A DNA stretch of 64,000 nt from Streptacidiphilus melanogenes (GTDB lineage Bacteria > Actinomycetota > Actinomycetes > Streptomycetales > Streptomycetaceae). Made by a program: the position numbers and the translations under genes. Positions 11,330-20,417 of the stretch are shown here, one piece after another; within the stretch, counting starts at the first letter, position 1; each line of letters begins with the position of its first letter. The notes under the pieces are model-generated. The model did no database searches, was not told where the DNA came from, and worked only from the letters and a program-made list of their open reading frames with translations. Location: NCBI RefSeq assembly GCF_000787835.1, contig NZ_BBPP01000001.1, forward strand, positions 166,016 to 230,015, read 5' to 3'.

Positions 11330-11665
11330 GTGGCAAGTGGCAACGCCATTCGTGGCAGCAGGGTCGGGGCCGGCCCGATGGGAGAGGCCGAGCGCGGCGA
11401 GTCCGCCCCGCGCCTCCGGATCTCCTTCTGGTGCGCCAACGGGCACGAGACGAAGCCCAGCTTTGCCTCCGACGCCCAGATCCCGGACACCTGGGACTGC
11501 CCGCGCTGTGGCTTCCCGGCCGGCCAGGACGAGGAGAACCCGCCCGCGCCGCCGCGTACGGAGCCGTACAAGACCCACCTCGCCTACGTGCGGGAGCGCC
11601 GCAGCGACGCCGACGGCGAGGCGATCCTGGCCGAGGCGCTCGCCAAGCTCCGCGGCGAGATCTGA
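11330..11665 (+). CDS. RNA polymerase-binding protein, RbpA family
   Basis: 111 residues. RbpA proteins bind the principal sigma factor and RNA polymerase and stimulate promoter opening in actinobacteria. The zinc-type ligands are visible as C35-x3-H39 and C57-x2-C60 (FWCANGHE, WDCPRCG). The C-terminal THLAYVRERRS segment corresponds to the sigma-interacting helix. The sequence differs from the canonical S. coelicolor RbpA as I remember it and fits the secG-linked paralogue. GTG 11330 has AGGGAG seven bases upstream. A second paralogue is at 60252. Confidence 0.88.
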   Translation: MASGNAIRGSRVGAGPMGEAERGESAPRLRISFWCANGHETKPSFASDAQIPDTWDCPRCGFPAGQDEENPPAPPRTEPYKTHLAYVRERRSDADGEAILAEALAKLRGEI

Positions 11666-11680
11666 GCGGTGCCCCCCGAG

Positions 11681-11732
11681 GGCCTTCTCGGACGGGACGT
11701 CACCTCCCTTGGCATCCCGCGAAGAGAAGGCC
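11681..11732. terminator. Long-loop inverted repeat after the RbpA-family gene
   Basis: GGCCTTCTC (11681-11689) is the exact reverse complement of GAGAAGGCC (11724-11732), with a 34-base loop. It begins 16 bases after the stop codon, so it may act as a terminator. It also covers the region where the PadR gene's -35 box must lie, so an operator role is possible. Confidence 0.5.
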
Positions 11733-11759
11733 GCTTGTCGGTGCACCTAAAATTTCTTG

Positions 11760-12299
11760 GTGGATGCTGAGTCGCTGCCGACGACTTCCTGGGCCGTGCT
11801 CGGGCTGCTCTCCTTCGGGCGAGAGCTGACGGGCTACGAGCTGAAGAAGTGGGCCGGGCAGACGCTGGCTCACTTCTACTGGAGCCCCTCGTCCGGCGAC
11901 ATCTACCGGGAGCTGTTCCGCCTCGAGGCGGCGGGCTACGTCGCCGTCGAAACCCTCCCGGGCGAACTGGGCGCCAGGCGGCGCTACCGGCTCACCCCAT
12001 CCGGGGAGGACGCGCTCCGTGGCTGGCTCGCCCGCGCGCCCCTCCCGGCCGCCTTCCGCCTCTGGCTCGGCCATCTCCAGGACCCCGCCCGCCTGCGCGA
12101 GTCCCTCCGCGCCGCCCGCGCCGTCGCGGACAAGCTCCGCGCCCACGCCGAGGCGGACGCCATCAGCCTCTCCGACAGCCCCGAGCTGTCCCACGCCGCC
12201 CACGCCCTCCGCCTCGCCGCCCGCGCCCATGCCGCCGAGCGCGACCGCCTTGACGCCGCCCTCGCGGAGTTGGACGTCGAGGGGCACCCGTCCGCCTGA
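11760..12299 (+). CDS. PadR family transcriptional regulator
   Basis: 179 residues. An N-terminal PadR winged helix (WAVLGLLSFGRELTGYELKK, then the wing ending in RYRLTPSGEDAL) precedes a helical dimerisation domain rich in Ala and Arg. TTG 11757 and GTG 11760 are both possible starts. There is no ribosome site, but TAAAAT at 11748-11753 ends six bases before the GTG, which suggests a leaderless mRNA starting at 11760. No effector gene is adjacent; the target is unknown. Confidence 0.85.
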   Translation: MDAESLPTTSWAVLGLLSFGRELTGYELKKWAGQTLAHFYWSPSSGDIYRELFRLEAAGYVAVETLPGELGARRRYRLTPSGEDALRGWLARAPLPAAFRLWLGHLQDPARLRESLRAARAVADKLRAHAEADAISLSDSPELSHAAHALRLAARAHAAERDRLDAALAELDVEGHPSA

Positions 12300-12330
12300 G
12301 TCCCGCCGGGCCATCCCGGCCGTTGCGTGC

Positions 12331-12870
12331 TCAGCGGCCCGCTGCCCGGGCCCGGTATGCGGCGACGGTGGTGCGGCTCGCGCAGGAGTTGCCGCAGAAG
12401 CGGCGGGTGCGGTTGCGGGACTGGTCGACGAAGAACCGCGGGCAGCCGTCCGCCGCGCAGCGGCCGAGCGTGAGTCCGGGGTCGCGGGTGGCGAGATGGG
12501 CCAGCGTCGCGGCGACGGTCCGTCCGATCCACGGCGCGGCAGGGGAGTTGTCCGGGGCGAAGTGGATGTGCGGCACTCCGGCCCCGTCGTGGTCGGAGAG
12601 GCGCAGCTGGGGCGGGTGCAGGTCGAGCAGCCGCTCGACGGCCTTCGGCGGCGCCTGGTCCACCAACTGCTGGAGCGCCTCCTGGATCAGCCCCACCAAC
12701 GGCGCGAGCTCCTCGCGCCCGGGGCGGGCGATCCCGTGCTGTGAGAGCATCTCGGCCGAATCGGCCGTCAACTCGTCCGCGTGGCCCGTGTTCACGAGCT
12801 CGACCGCGAAGCGGGTCACGTTGCCCAAGTAGTCGACGTACTGCACTTGACCGCCTACACGAAGATCCAT
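12331..12870 (-). CDS. CGNR zinc finger domain-containing protein
   Basis: 179 residues. The C-terminus has the CGNR zinc finger, C-x4-C followed by C-x3-C with the namesake CGNS run (RFCGNSCASR); the N-terminal part is the stress-induced ABATE-like domain usual for these putative regulators. ATG 12870 is the first plausible start, only 12 bases from the divergent start at 12883, so there is no room for a ribosome site on a conventional leader. The function of the family is poorly known; most are presumed DNA-binding. Confidence 0.85.
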   Translation of the reverse strand: MDLRVGGQVQYVDYLGNVTRFAVELVNTGHADELTADSAEMLSQHGIARPGREELAPLVGLIQEALQQLVDQAPPKAVERLLDLHPPQLRLSDHDGAGVPHIHFAPDNSPAAPWIGRTVAATLAHLATRDPGLTLGRCAADGCPRFFVDQSRNRTRRFCGNSCASRTTVAAYRARAAGR

Positions 12871-12882
12871 AGCGTAGGCGCC
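12871..12882. promoter_or_regulatory. 12-bp divergent gap with overlapping -10 boxes
   Basis: Start codons at 12870 (minus) and 12883 (plus) leave 12 bases. TAGCGT at 12870-12875 ends seven bases before the plus start. TACCAT (minus strand, 12888-12883) lies inside the plus gene and would start the minus mRNA about five bases before its ATG. Each gene therefore appears to carry part of the other's promoter. Confidence 0.5.
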
Positions 12883-13578
12883 ATGGTATCTGACGACCCC
12901 TACACCGCGGCGCGGGTGGCGGCCGCCGGACGGCTGTCGCTGTCCGGCGCCTGGGATCTTGCGCTGGCCCTGCTGGACGGAGCCGACCCGGACGGCGCGC
13001 CCGAGGTGCGGGCGCAGATCCTGGTCGAGCGGAACTGGTGGTGTCTCGACGATCCGGCCGCCGCGCTGGCCGCGGTGCGGGCGCTGCCGGAGACCTCGCC
13101 GCAGGCGGCCTTCCTCGGCGCGCAACTCGCCTACACGCGCCTGCTGTTCGGCCTGCAGGCGCAGGGCGGCGACGAGGCGGTGGCCGAGGCGGGATTCCGG
13201 GCTGCCACGGAGGAGCCGACCACGGCCGACTGGGGGACGTTCTGGCTCGGCGTGCTGCGGCAGAACATCGCCGAGGACGAGGAGGCCGCGCGACCGTACT
13301 TCGACGAGGCGCTGGTGCGCTGTCGCGCGGACGGCGACCTGCTGCTCGAGTCCTATGTCGTCCGCCACCTCTCGGGCTACGAGCCGGATCCCCTGCCGCT
13401 GCTGCGCCGCTCGCTGCACCTGCGGGCCGCGCTCGGTGCCCGTCCGCAGGTGGCGGCGGCGCAGATGACCCTCTGGCAGGAGCTGCCCGAGGGCCCCGAG
13501 CGCGACCTGATGCGGGAGGCGGCTCTGTCGACGGCGCAGGAACTCGGGCTGACCTGGATGCTGAAGTTCCTCGACTGA
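12883..13578 (+). CDS. Hypothetical helical-repeat protein
   Basis: 231 residues, not recognised with certainty. The sequence is almost all amphipathic helices with Ala/Leu periodicity (ARVAAAGRLSLSGAWDLALA, then AAFLGAQLAYTRLLFG), like a TPR or similar repeat scaffold. No signal peptide or catalytic motif is seen. ATG 12883 is chosen because it starts the conserved-looking reading and fits the leaderless divergent arrangement with the CGNR gene; a longer reading from 12781 would overlap that gene. The pairing suggests a joint function. Confidence 0.7.
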   Translation: MVSDDPYTAARVAAAGRLSLSGAWDLALALLDGADPDGAPEVRAQILVERNWWCLDDPAAALAAVRALPETSPQAAFLGAQLAYTRLLFGLQAQGGDEAVAEAGFRAATEEPTTADWGTFWLGVLRQNIAEDEEAARPYFDEALVRCRADGDLLLESYVVRHLSGYEPDPLPLLRRSLHLRAALGARPQVAAAQMTLWQELPEGPERDLMREAALSTAQELGLTWMLKFLD

Positions 13579-13585
13579 GCCGCGG

Positions 13586-15079
13586 TCAGAGCGACACCGT
13601 CTCCGGCTCCCGCACGGTCTCCGCGCCGGTCTCCGCGCCGGTGTCCACGTCGGCCGACGGTGCCGCAGCCGCGTTGCGCCGCCTGCGCCAGGCCAGCGGG
13701 AAGTACAGCAGCGTCGAGCCGCCCACGGCGAAGAGGCAGTACGTCACCGCCTGCGTGCCGTTCTGTACGTACTGCTGCCAGGCCGCCCAGGCACACACGC
13801 CGGTCAGGCTCAGCGTGATCAGGGAGAGCGAGAGCGCGCCGCCGGGGATGCGGTAGGGACGCTCCAGCTCCGGCTCGCGGATCCGCAGCGCGATCAGCGC
13901 GGCGACCTGGAGCAGCAGGGAGATGTTGGTCAGGAAGACGTCCACGATGATCAGGTTGCTGAAGCTGCTGAGGCAGAACAGCGCGTAGATCACCGACGAA
14001 CCGACGATGGAGACCACCGGTACCTGACGCCGGGCGCTGCGCCTGGCGACCCACTGCGGGAAGTAGCCGTCCTCCGCGAGGACGAAGGGCAGGCGGGCGT
14101 TGGAGGCGAGCAGCGCGGAGAACATCGCCACCGAGGCGAACATGCCGCCGACGGTGACGGTGATCTGCAGCCAGGGTCCGGCGAGGGCCTTGGCGACGTC
14201 GGAGAAGGAACCGCTGTCCCAGTTCTTCCAGCCGGCCGGGCCGTCCGCGCCGACGGCGAGGGAGGCGAGGGAGGGCAGCAGGTAGCCGACGGCGATGAGC
14301 ACGACGGAGACGGCGAGGGCCTTGGGCAGGTGCTTGCGCGGGTTCTCCATCTCGCCGGCGACGGTCGACACGCTGTCCCAGCCGCTGTAGTTCCACATGG
14401 CCAGGAACAGTCCGGCGCCGGAGGCGTTCCACATCGACTGGCCAGGGGCGCTCGTCATCGCCCCCACCGGGTCGGTGCCGTGGGCGAGCAGGTGCACGAA
14501 GCCGACGACGCTGAGCAGCAGCATCGGGGTGAGGCAGACGATCGCGAACAGCACGCTGGAGTCGCCGACCCAGGCCGCGCCCATCAGGTTGACCAGCGTG
14601 AAGACCGCGATGACGGCGAGGCAGATGAACCAGTTCAGGTCGAAGGCGAAGTGGCCGACGGTGAACAGCACGTGTCGGCCGGGGGCGACCCAGGCGGCCA
14701 TGGACTGCAGGTAGCTGGTGAACAGCACCGGATAGACCGCCATGTCGACAAAGCTGCACAGCCAGCGCAACACGCCCTGCTGGAAGCCCCAGAAGTCGCC
14801 CAGTCCGCGGCGGACCCAGTGGTAGAAGCCGCCGTCGACGGGGATCGCGGTGCCGAGCTCCGCGCAGACCAGCGCATGCGGAATGCTGTAGATCAGCGGC
14901 GTGAGCACGATCAGCAGCAGGCCCATCCCGGGCCCGGAGGTGGAGAACAGCCCTTCGACGCCGTAGGCGCCGCCGGAGACGCTGAAGAAGATCAGCGCCA
15001 CCAGGGGCATCAGCTTCACCCGGCGGGGCGAGGGCAGAGACGTCACGGCCGGAACTGCGGCGGTCGGTGGCATTCCCAC
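13586..15079 (-). CDS. APC family amino acid permease
   Basis: 497 residues with about twelve membrane helices. The first helix has the unwound GGAYGVEGLF segment typical of APC substrate sites, and WNYSGWDSVSTVAGEMENP is the usual helix-6 region. The C-terminal 30 residues are polar and Thr/Glu rich. GTG 15079 is annotated; ATG 15073 two codons in is equally possible. It stands alone, so the substrate cannot be named from context. Confidence 0.9.
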   Translation of the reverse strand: MGMPPTAAVPAVTSLPSPRRVKLMPLVALIFFSVSGGAYGVEGLFSTSGPGMGLLLIVLTPLIYSIPHALVCAELGTAIPVDGGFYHWVRRGLGDFWGFQQGVLRWLCSFVDMAVYPVLFTSYLQSMAAWVAPGRHVLFTVGHFAFDLNWFICLAVIAVFTLVNLMGAAWVGDSSVLFAIVCLTPMLLLSVVGFVHLLAHGTDPVGAMTSAPGQSMWNASGAGLFLAMWNYSGWDSVSTVAGEMENPRKHLPKALAVSVVLIAVGYLLPSLASLAVGADGPAGWKNWDSGSFSDVAKALAGPWLQITVTVGGMFASVAMFSALLASNARLPFVLAEDGYFPQWVARRSARRQVPVVSIVGSSVIYALFCLSSFSNLIIVDVFLTNISLLLQVAALIALRIREPELERPYRIPGGALSLSLITLSLTGVCAWAAWQQYVQNGTQAVTYCLFAVGGSTLLYFPLAWRRRRNAAAAPSADVDTGAETGAETVREPETVSL

Positions 15080-15157
15080 CCCGATCTAGCAAGCGATGAA
15101 CAGACGAGCGGAAGGATTATCTCCGTCTTTTCGCCGGTCAGGGCAGTTCGCACCCCG

Positions 15158-15796
15158 TCAGCTGTCTGTCCGCATCCCTGACACCTTGTCGACGGGCCGC
15201 CACATCGTCGGGATCTCCGGCGCGCCCGGCGGCAGGGCCAGCCTCCCCGTGACGGTGAAGCCGAAGTGCTGGTAGAGGGGCACGTTGGCCAGGTTGCTGG
15301 ACTCCAGGTAGGCGGGCAGTCCGGCCGCGTCGGAACGCTCCAACCCGGCCCGGAGCAGCGCGGCGCCGACGCCCCGGCCCTGGAGGTCGGGCTCCACGCC
15401 GAGGATGTACAGGTACCAGTGCGGCTCGCGCGGGTGCGCCTTCCAGCAGGCCCCCTGGAAGGCGTTGCCGTACCCGATCCGCCGGCCGTACCCGCGCAGG
15501 AAGCCGGGCGCGGTGATCAGCTGCCGGCTCAGCGGGTCCCGCCAGTGGTGCGGCGGCAGCCAGACCGCACCGCCCAGGGTCGTCCCCGCATCGTCCTCGG
15601 CGAGCTGCACCGTGCCGTGCCGCAGCGCCTCGTGACGCAGGATGGTGTCGAAGATCCGCTCAATCCGCCGCAGCCGGCCCCGCTGGTCCGGCAGCGACCA
15701 CAGGAACTGCGGGTCCTCGTAGAACGCGCGCGCCAGCACGCCCACGAGCCCGGCCAGGTCCGCCCCGATTGCCTGACGTACCGTCACCTCTCCCAT
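15158..15796 (-). CDS. GNAT family N-acetyltransferase
   Basis: 212 residues. The acetyl-CoA pyrophosphate loop is seen as LQGRGVGAALLR (about 138-149), with the preceding strand WYLYILGVEPD and the later YLESSNLANVPLYQHFGF. Family members acetylate small molecules or protein amines; this subgroup often sits alone in streptomycetes. ATG 15796. Substrate unknown. Confidence 0.88.
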   Translation of the reverse strand: MGEVTVRQAIGADLAGLVGVLARAFYEDPQFLWSLPDQRGRLRRIERIFDTILRHEALRHGTVQLAEDDAGTTLGGAVWLPPHHWRDPLSRQLITAPGFLRGYGRRIGYGNAFQGACWKAHPREPHWYLYILGVEPDLQGRGVGAALLRAGLERSDAAGLPAYLESSNLANVPLYQHFGFTVTGRLALPPGAPEIPTMWRPVDKVSGMRTDS

Positions 15797-15821
15797 GGGG
15801 GAGCAGTCTAGGCCGGAAACG

Positions 15822-15857
15822 CCGCAGGGGGACCGGTCAGAACCGGTCCCCCTGCGG
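15822..15857 (-). terminator. Terminator of the pentose-phosphate operon
   Basis: A perfect 16-bp stem (15822-15837 with 15842-15857) with a 4-base loop, starting 16 bases after the pgl stop. It closes the tkt-tal-zwf-opcA-pgl unit. Confidence 0.9.
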
Positions 15858-15873
15858 TCGGACAGCCGTCGTC

Positions 15874-16653
15874 CTACGCGACGTCCGGCGGGTAGAGCTG
15901 GGGCGGGATCCTGGACGCTGCCGCGCGGTCCAGGAGCCAGAGGGTGCGCTGGCGGCCGGTCGCCCCGGAGGCCGGGGCCTGGATCGGGCCGGGGCCCGAG
16001 AGGGCCAGGGCGACGGCGTCGGCCTTGTCGTCGCCGGCGGCCAGCAGCCAGACCTCGCGGGCGTTGCGGATCGCCGGGAGGGTGAGCGAGACGCGGGTCG
16101 GCGGCGGCTTGGGCGCGCCGCGGACGCCGACGACGGTGAGCTCGGTCTCCCGCACGCCCGGGTGCTCCGGGAAGAGCGAGGCCACGTGCGTGTCCGGCCC
16201 GACGCCGAGCAGCAGCACGTCGAAGCTCGGCACCGCCACTCGGTCGGTCGGCGACGCGGCCTTGGCCAGCTCCCGCGCGTAGGCGGCGGCCGCCGCCTCA
16301 GCGTCGTCGCCGAACGCGCCGCCGGAGGCCGGCATCGGGTGCACCCGCGCCGGGTCCAGCGGCACCGCGTCGAGCAGCTCGTCGCGCGCCTGGGTGTAGT
16401 TGCGCTCAGGGTCGCCCTCCGGCAGGAACCGCTCGTCGCCCCACCACAGGTCCAGCCGGGACCAGTCGATCGCGTCCCGGGCCGGGGAGGAGGCGACGGC
16501 CGCGAGCAGCGCGTTGCCGTTCCGCCCGCCCGTCAGCACCACCGAGGCGGAGCCGCGCGCGGACTGGGCGTCCACGATCCGGGTGATCAGCCGTGCCGCC
16601 GCGGCAAGGGCCATCAGCTCCTTGTCGCGGTGGACGACCAGCTGCGGCGTCAC
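15874..16653 (-). CDS. pgl: 6-phosphogluconolactonase
   Basis: 259 residues. Hydrolyses 6-phosphogluconolactone made by Zwf, the second step of the oxidative pentose phosphate path. LTGGRNGNALL is the phosphate-binding loop in its actinobacterial form; WGDERFLPEGDPERNY and LLLGVGPDTHVASLFP are the diagnostic active-site blocks. GTG 16653 overlaps the opcA stop (GTGA), so it is translationally coupled and last in the operon. Confidence 0.94.
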   Translation of the reverse strand: MTPQLVVHRDKELMALAAAARLITRIVDAQSARGSASVVLTGGRNGNALLAAVASSPARDAIDWSRLDLWWGDERFLPEGDPERNYTQARDELLDAVPLDPARVHPMPASGGAFGDDAEAAAAAYARELAKAASPTDRVAVPSFDVLLLGVGPDTHVASLFPEHPGVRETELTVVGVRGAPKPPPTRVSLTLPAIRNAREVWLLAAGDDKADAVALALSGPGPIQAPASGATGRQRTLWLLDRAAASRIPPQLYPPDVA

Positions 16654-17678
16654 TTCCGCGTCCGCGAGGGCGAAGCGGTCTTCTTCGCCGTCTTGGACGA
16701 AGTGGGAGCGGTGGCCGCCTCCGGGGCCTCGACGACCTCGCGGACGGACGAGGCGGAGTGGAGGTTCTCCACGCCGTAGCGCACCGCCGACGCGTAGATC
16801 AGGTCCGGGTCCAGGCGGCGCAGCTCCTCGGCGATGAGCTCCGAGGTCTCGCGCCGCTTGAGCGCGACCATCCGGTCCGGCTGGCCGGGCATGGACAGCT
16901 TGGCCAGCAGGCCGTCGGGGCGGTCCAGGCAGACGTCGCCGTCCACGGTGTGCATCCGCACGGCCGTGATGCCGGGGCCCTCGCTGACCTTGCGCTCGAC
17001 CTTGATCTTCAGCCGCTCCGCCAGCCACAGGGCCAGCAGCTCGGTGGAGGGGTTGTCGGACTCGCCCTCGACCGTCGCCGAGTCGACGCGGACGTGCTTC
17101 TGGTCCAGGGCCGCGGCGAGCATCGAACGCCACGGGGTGATCCGGGTCCAGGCCAGGTCGGTGTCGCCGGGCGCGTAGGACGCGGCCCGCGTGGCCAGCT
17201 GCTCGACCGGGCTCTCCGCCGCGACGGCGTCGGTGATCCGGCGCTGGGCCAGCGTGCCGAGCGGGTCCTTCTCGGGGTTGACCGGCGCGTTCTCCGGCCA
17301 CCAGACCACGACCGGCGCGTCCGGCAGCAGCAGCGGCAGCACGACCGACTGCGCCTGCGCGGCCAGCTCGCCGTGGAGCCGCAGCACCACCGTCTCGCCG
17401 GTGCCCGAGTCGGAGCCGACCCGGACCTCGGCGTCCAGACGCGCCTGGGACCGTGCCCGGGGCGAGCGCCCCGGACGCTTGATCACGGCCAGGATGCGCG
17501 AAGGGTGCTCGCGCGACGCGTCGGAGGCGGCCTTGAGCGCGTCGTAGGCGCTGCCCTCGTCGGTGACGATGACGAGGGTGAGCACCATGCCGACGGTCGC
17601 CGTGCCGATGGCGCGGCGGGCGTCGATCAACGTCGCGTTGATCTTGCTGGAGGTGGTGTCGGTGAGATCGATCTTCAT
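16650..17678 (-). CDS. opcA: Glucose-6-phosphate dehydrogenase assembly protein OpcA
   Basis: 342 residues. OpcA is an allosteric partner of Zwf known from cyanobacteria and actinobacteria. The conserved VVVWWPENAPV segment and the central DTDLAWTRITPWRSMLAA block identify it. The last 35 residues are a Lys/Ser/Ala-rich tail. ATG 17678 overlaps the zwf stop (ATGA). The operon order zwf-opcA-pgl matches its role in activating Zwf. Confidence 0.94.
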   Translation of the reverse strand: MKIDLTDTTSSKINATLIDARRAIGTATVGMVLTLVIVTDEGSAYDALKAASDASREHPSRILAVIKRPGRSPRARSQARLDAEVRVGSDSGTGETVVLRLHGELAAQAQSVVLPLLLPDAPVVVWWPENAPVNPEKDPLGTLAQRRITDAVAAESPVEQLATRAASYAPGDTDLAWTRITPWRSMLAAALDQKHVRVDSATVEGESDNPSTELLALWLAERLKIKVERKVSEGPGITAVRMHTVDGDVCLDRPDGLLAKLSMPGQPDRMVALKRRETSELIAEELRRLDPDLIYASAVRYGVENLHSASSVREVVEAPEAATAPTSSKTAKKTASPSRTRK

Positions 17679-19270
17679 GGCCGGCGCCAGCTCCTGCCGT
17701 CTCGTGCGAGCATCTCGTCCGCCTCGGCCGGGCCCCAGGTGCCGGCCTCGTACTGTGCGGGCTTGCCGTGGGCGTCCCAGTACTTCTCGATCGGGTCCAG
17801 GATCCGCCAGGACTCCTCGACCTCCTGGTGGCGCGGGAACAGGTTGGCGTCCCCGAGCAGCACGTCCAGGATCAGCCGCTCGTAGGCCTCCGGGCTGGAC
17901 TCGGTGAAGGACTCGCCGTAGGCGAAGTCCATCGTCACGTCCCGCACCTCCATGGAGGTGCCCGGCACCTTGGAGCCGAAGCGCACCGTCACGCCCTCGT
18001 CCGGCTGGACGCGGATGACCAGCGCGTTCTGGCCCAGCTCCTCCGTCGCCGCGGCGTCGAAAGGCAGGTAGGGGGCCCGCTGGAAGACGACCGCGATCTC
18101 GGTGACCCGGCGGCCCAGCCGCTTGCCGGTGCGCAGGTAGAACGGCACGCCCGCCCAGCGGCGGTTGTTGATCTCCAGCTTGATGGCGGCGAAGGTGTCG
18201 GTCTTGGACTTGGGGTTGATCCCCTCCTCCTCCAGGTAGCCCGGCACCTCCTCGCCGCCCTGCCAGCCGTGCGCGTACTGCGCCCGCACGGTGTGCTTGC
18301 CCAGGTCGTCGGGGATCTTGACCGAGGTCAGCACCTTGAGCTTCTCCGCCACCAGCGCCTTGGGGTGGAAGGAGGCGGGCTCCTCCATCGCGGTCAGCGC
18401 CATCAGCTGGAGCAGGTGGTTCTGGATGACGTCACGGGCCGCGCCGATGCCGTCGTAGTATCCGGCGCGACCGCCGATGCCGATGTCCTCGGCCATGGTG
18501 ATCTGCACGTGGTCGACGTAGCCGCGGTTCCAGATCGGCTCGAACATCGCGTTGGCGAAGCGCAGCGCCAGGATGTTCTGGACCGTCTCCTTGCCCAGGT
18601 AGTGGTCGATCCGGAAGACCTCGTCGCGCGGGAAGACCTCGTGCACGACCTTGTTCAGCTCCTGCGCGGAGGCGAGGTCGTGACCGAACGGCTTCTCGAT
18701 GACGGCACGGCGCCAGGAGCCCTTCGGCGGGTCGGCCAGGCCGTGGGCCTTGAGCTGCTGGACCACCTGCGGGAAGAACTTCGGCGGGACGGAGAGGTAG
18801 AAGGCGAAGTTGCCGCCCGTCCCCTGCGCCTTGTCGAGCTCCTCGATGGTCTCGCGCAGCTTGTCGAAGGCCTGGTCGTCGACGAACTCGCCCTGGACGA
18901 ACCGCATGCCCTTGGCGAGCTGCTGCCAGACCTCCTCGCGGAAGGGCGTGCGCGAGTGCTCCTTGACGGAGTCGTGCACGACCTGGGCGAAGTCCTCGTC
19001 CTCCCAGTCGCGGCGGGCGAAGCCGACGAGCGAGAAGCCCGGCGGCAGCAGGCCGCGATTGGCCAGGTCGTAGATCGCCGGCATCAGCTTCTTGCGGGAC
19101 AGGTCGCCGGTGACTCCGAAGATGACCAGGCCCGACGGCCCCGCGATACGCGGGAGCCGTCGGTCCGCCGGGTCACGCAGCGGGTTGATCCATACATTGG
19201 TCTCGCCGAAGTTCTCCGGCGCCACGTCGTCGAGGACGGGGTCGTCGGACACCGCTGCGGGGTCGGTCAC
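17675..19270 (-). CDS. zwf: Glucose-6-phosphate 1-dehydrogenase
   Basis: 531 residues. Oxidises glucose 6-phosphate with NADP+. The cofactor motif [13 protein letters not shown] lies near residue 42, the active-site [13 protein letters not shown] near 230 and the substrate Lys in [10 protein letters not shown] near 200. GTG 19270 overlaps the tal stop. The first 30 residues before [13 protein letters not shown] are an acidic extension; an internal GTG could shorten it. The protein should act with OpcA encoded next. Confidence 0.96.
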   Translation of the reverse strand: MTDPAAVSDDPVLDDVAPENFGETNVWINPLRDPADRRLPRIAGPSGLVIFGVTGDLSRKKLMPAIYDLANRGLLPPGFSLVGFARRDWEDEDFAQVVHDSVKEHSRTPFREEVWQQLAKGMRFVQGEFVDDQAFDKLRETIEELDKAQGTGGNFAFYLSVPPKFFPQVVQQLKAHGLADPPKGSWRRAVIEKPFGHDLASAQELNKVVHEVFPRDEVFRIDHYLGKETVQNILALRFANAMFEPIWNRGYVDHVQITMAEDIGIGGRAGYYDGIGAARDVIQNHLLQLMALTAMEEPASFHPKALVAEKLKVLTSVKIPDDLGKHTVRAQYAHGWQGGEEVPGYLEEEGINPKSKTDTFAAIKLEINNRRWAGVPFYLRTGKRLGRRVTEIAVVFQRAPYLPFDAAATEELGQNALVIRVQPDEGVTVRFGSKVPGTSMEVRDVTMDFAYGESFTESSPEAYERLILDVLLGDANLFPRHQEVEESWRILDPIEKYWDAHGKPAQYEAGTWGPAEADEMLARDGRSWRRP

Positions 19271-20385
19271 TTCGTCGCGCCACCCTTCGCGTCGAGGGAC
19301 TGCTGCACGGTCTCCAGCAACTCCTTCCAGGAGATCTCGAACTTCTCGACGCCCTCGTCCTCCAGCACCTGGACGACGTCGTCGTAGGAGATGCCGAGGG
19401 CCTCGACCCGGTCCAGCACGGCCTTGGCGTCGGCGTAGTTCGGCGTCACCGTGTCGCCGCTGACCACGCCGTGGTCGGCGACGGCGTCCAGGGTGGCCTC
19501 CGGCATGGTGTTGACCGTGCCCGGGGCGACCAGGTCCACGACGTACATGGTGTCGTCGTAGTTCGGGTCCTTGACGCCGGTGGAGGCCCACAGCGGACGC
19601 TGGGGCTTGGCGCCTGCGGCGGCCAGCGCCTTCCAGCGGTCGGAGGAGAAGACCTCCTCGTACGCCTGGTAGGCCAGGCGGGCGTTGGCGATGGCCGCCT
19701 TGCCCTTGAGGGCCAGAGCCTCCTCGGTGCCGATCTTCGTCAGGCGCTTGTCGATCTCCGTGTCCACGCGGGAGACGAAGAAGGAGGCGACCGACTCGAT
19801 CGTGGAGAGGTCGTGGCCGTTGGCCTTGGCCTGCTCCAGACCGGTCAGGAAGGCGTCCATGACGGCCTTGTAGCGGTCCAGCGAGAAGATCAACGTGACG
19901 TTGACGCTGATGCCCTCGCCCAGCACGGCGCTGATGGCCGGCAGGCCCGCCACCGTGGCCGGGATCTTGATGAAGGTGTTCGGACGGTCGACCAGCCACC
20001 ACAGCTGCTTGGCCTCGGCGATGGTCGGCGCCGTCTCGTGCGCCAGACGCGGGTCCACCTCGATGGAGACCCGGCCGTCGCGCCCGTTGCTCGCGTCGTA
20101 GACCGGGCGCAGCACGTCGGCCGCGTCGCGGACGTCGGCGGAGGTCATCATCCGCACGGCCTCGTCGACGGTGACGCCGCGCACGGCCAGGTCGGCCAGC
20201 TGGGCCTCGTAGCCGTCGCCGGAGCCGATCGCCTTCTGGAAGATCGACGGATTGGTCGTCACGCCCACCACGTGCTTGTCGCGGACCAGCTCGGCCAGGT
20301 TGCCGGAGGTGAGCCGCTTGCGGGACAGGTCGTCCAGCCAGATCGCCACGCCTTCGTCGCTGAGGCGCGCCAGGGAGTCAGTCAT
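19267..20385 (-). CDS. tal: Transaldolase
   Basis: 372 residues, the long actinobacterial TalB-like class. Moves a dihydroxyacetone unit between sugar phosphates. The Schiff-base Lys is in TFIKIPAT and the conserved [11 protein letters not shown] block is near the N-terminus; [13 protein letters not shown] is the usual C-terminal active-site strand. ATG 20385 has GGAAAGAG upstream. The stop overlaps zwf, and 32 bases separate it from tkt. Confidence 0.96.
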   Translation of the reverse strand: MTDSLARLSDEGVAIWLDDLSRKRLTSGNLAELVRDKHVVGVTTNPSIFQKAIGSGDGYEAQLADLAVRGVTVDEAVRMMTSADVRDAADVLRPVYDASNGRDGRVSIEVDPRLAHETAPTIAEAKQLWWLVDRPNTFIKIPATVAGLPAISAVLGEGISVNVTLIFSLDRYKAVMDAFLTGLEQAKANGHDLSTIESVASFFVSRVDTEIDKRLTKIGTEEALALKGKAAIANARLAYQAYEEVFSSDRWKALAAAGAKPQRPLWASTGVKDPNYDDTMYVVDLVAPGTVNTMPEATLDAVADHGVVSGDTVTPNYADAKAVLDRVEALGISYDDVVQVLEDEGVEKFEISWKELLETVQQSLDAKGGATK

Positions 20386-20417
20386 TTTGAAGCTCTTTCC
20401 TCTGCGATACGTAAGGT

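Noticed and set aside
12331..13419. Long minus-strand reading of 362 codons over the helical-repeat gene
   Set aside because: Only the C-terminal CGNR part looks real; the rest is an antisense shadow of 12883-13578.
15874..17301. 475-codon minus-strand reading ending in pgl
   Set aside because: The first 216 codons are an antisense-frame shadow of opcA; the GTGA junction at 16653 marks the true start.
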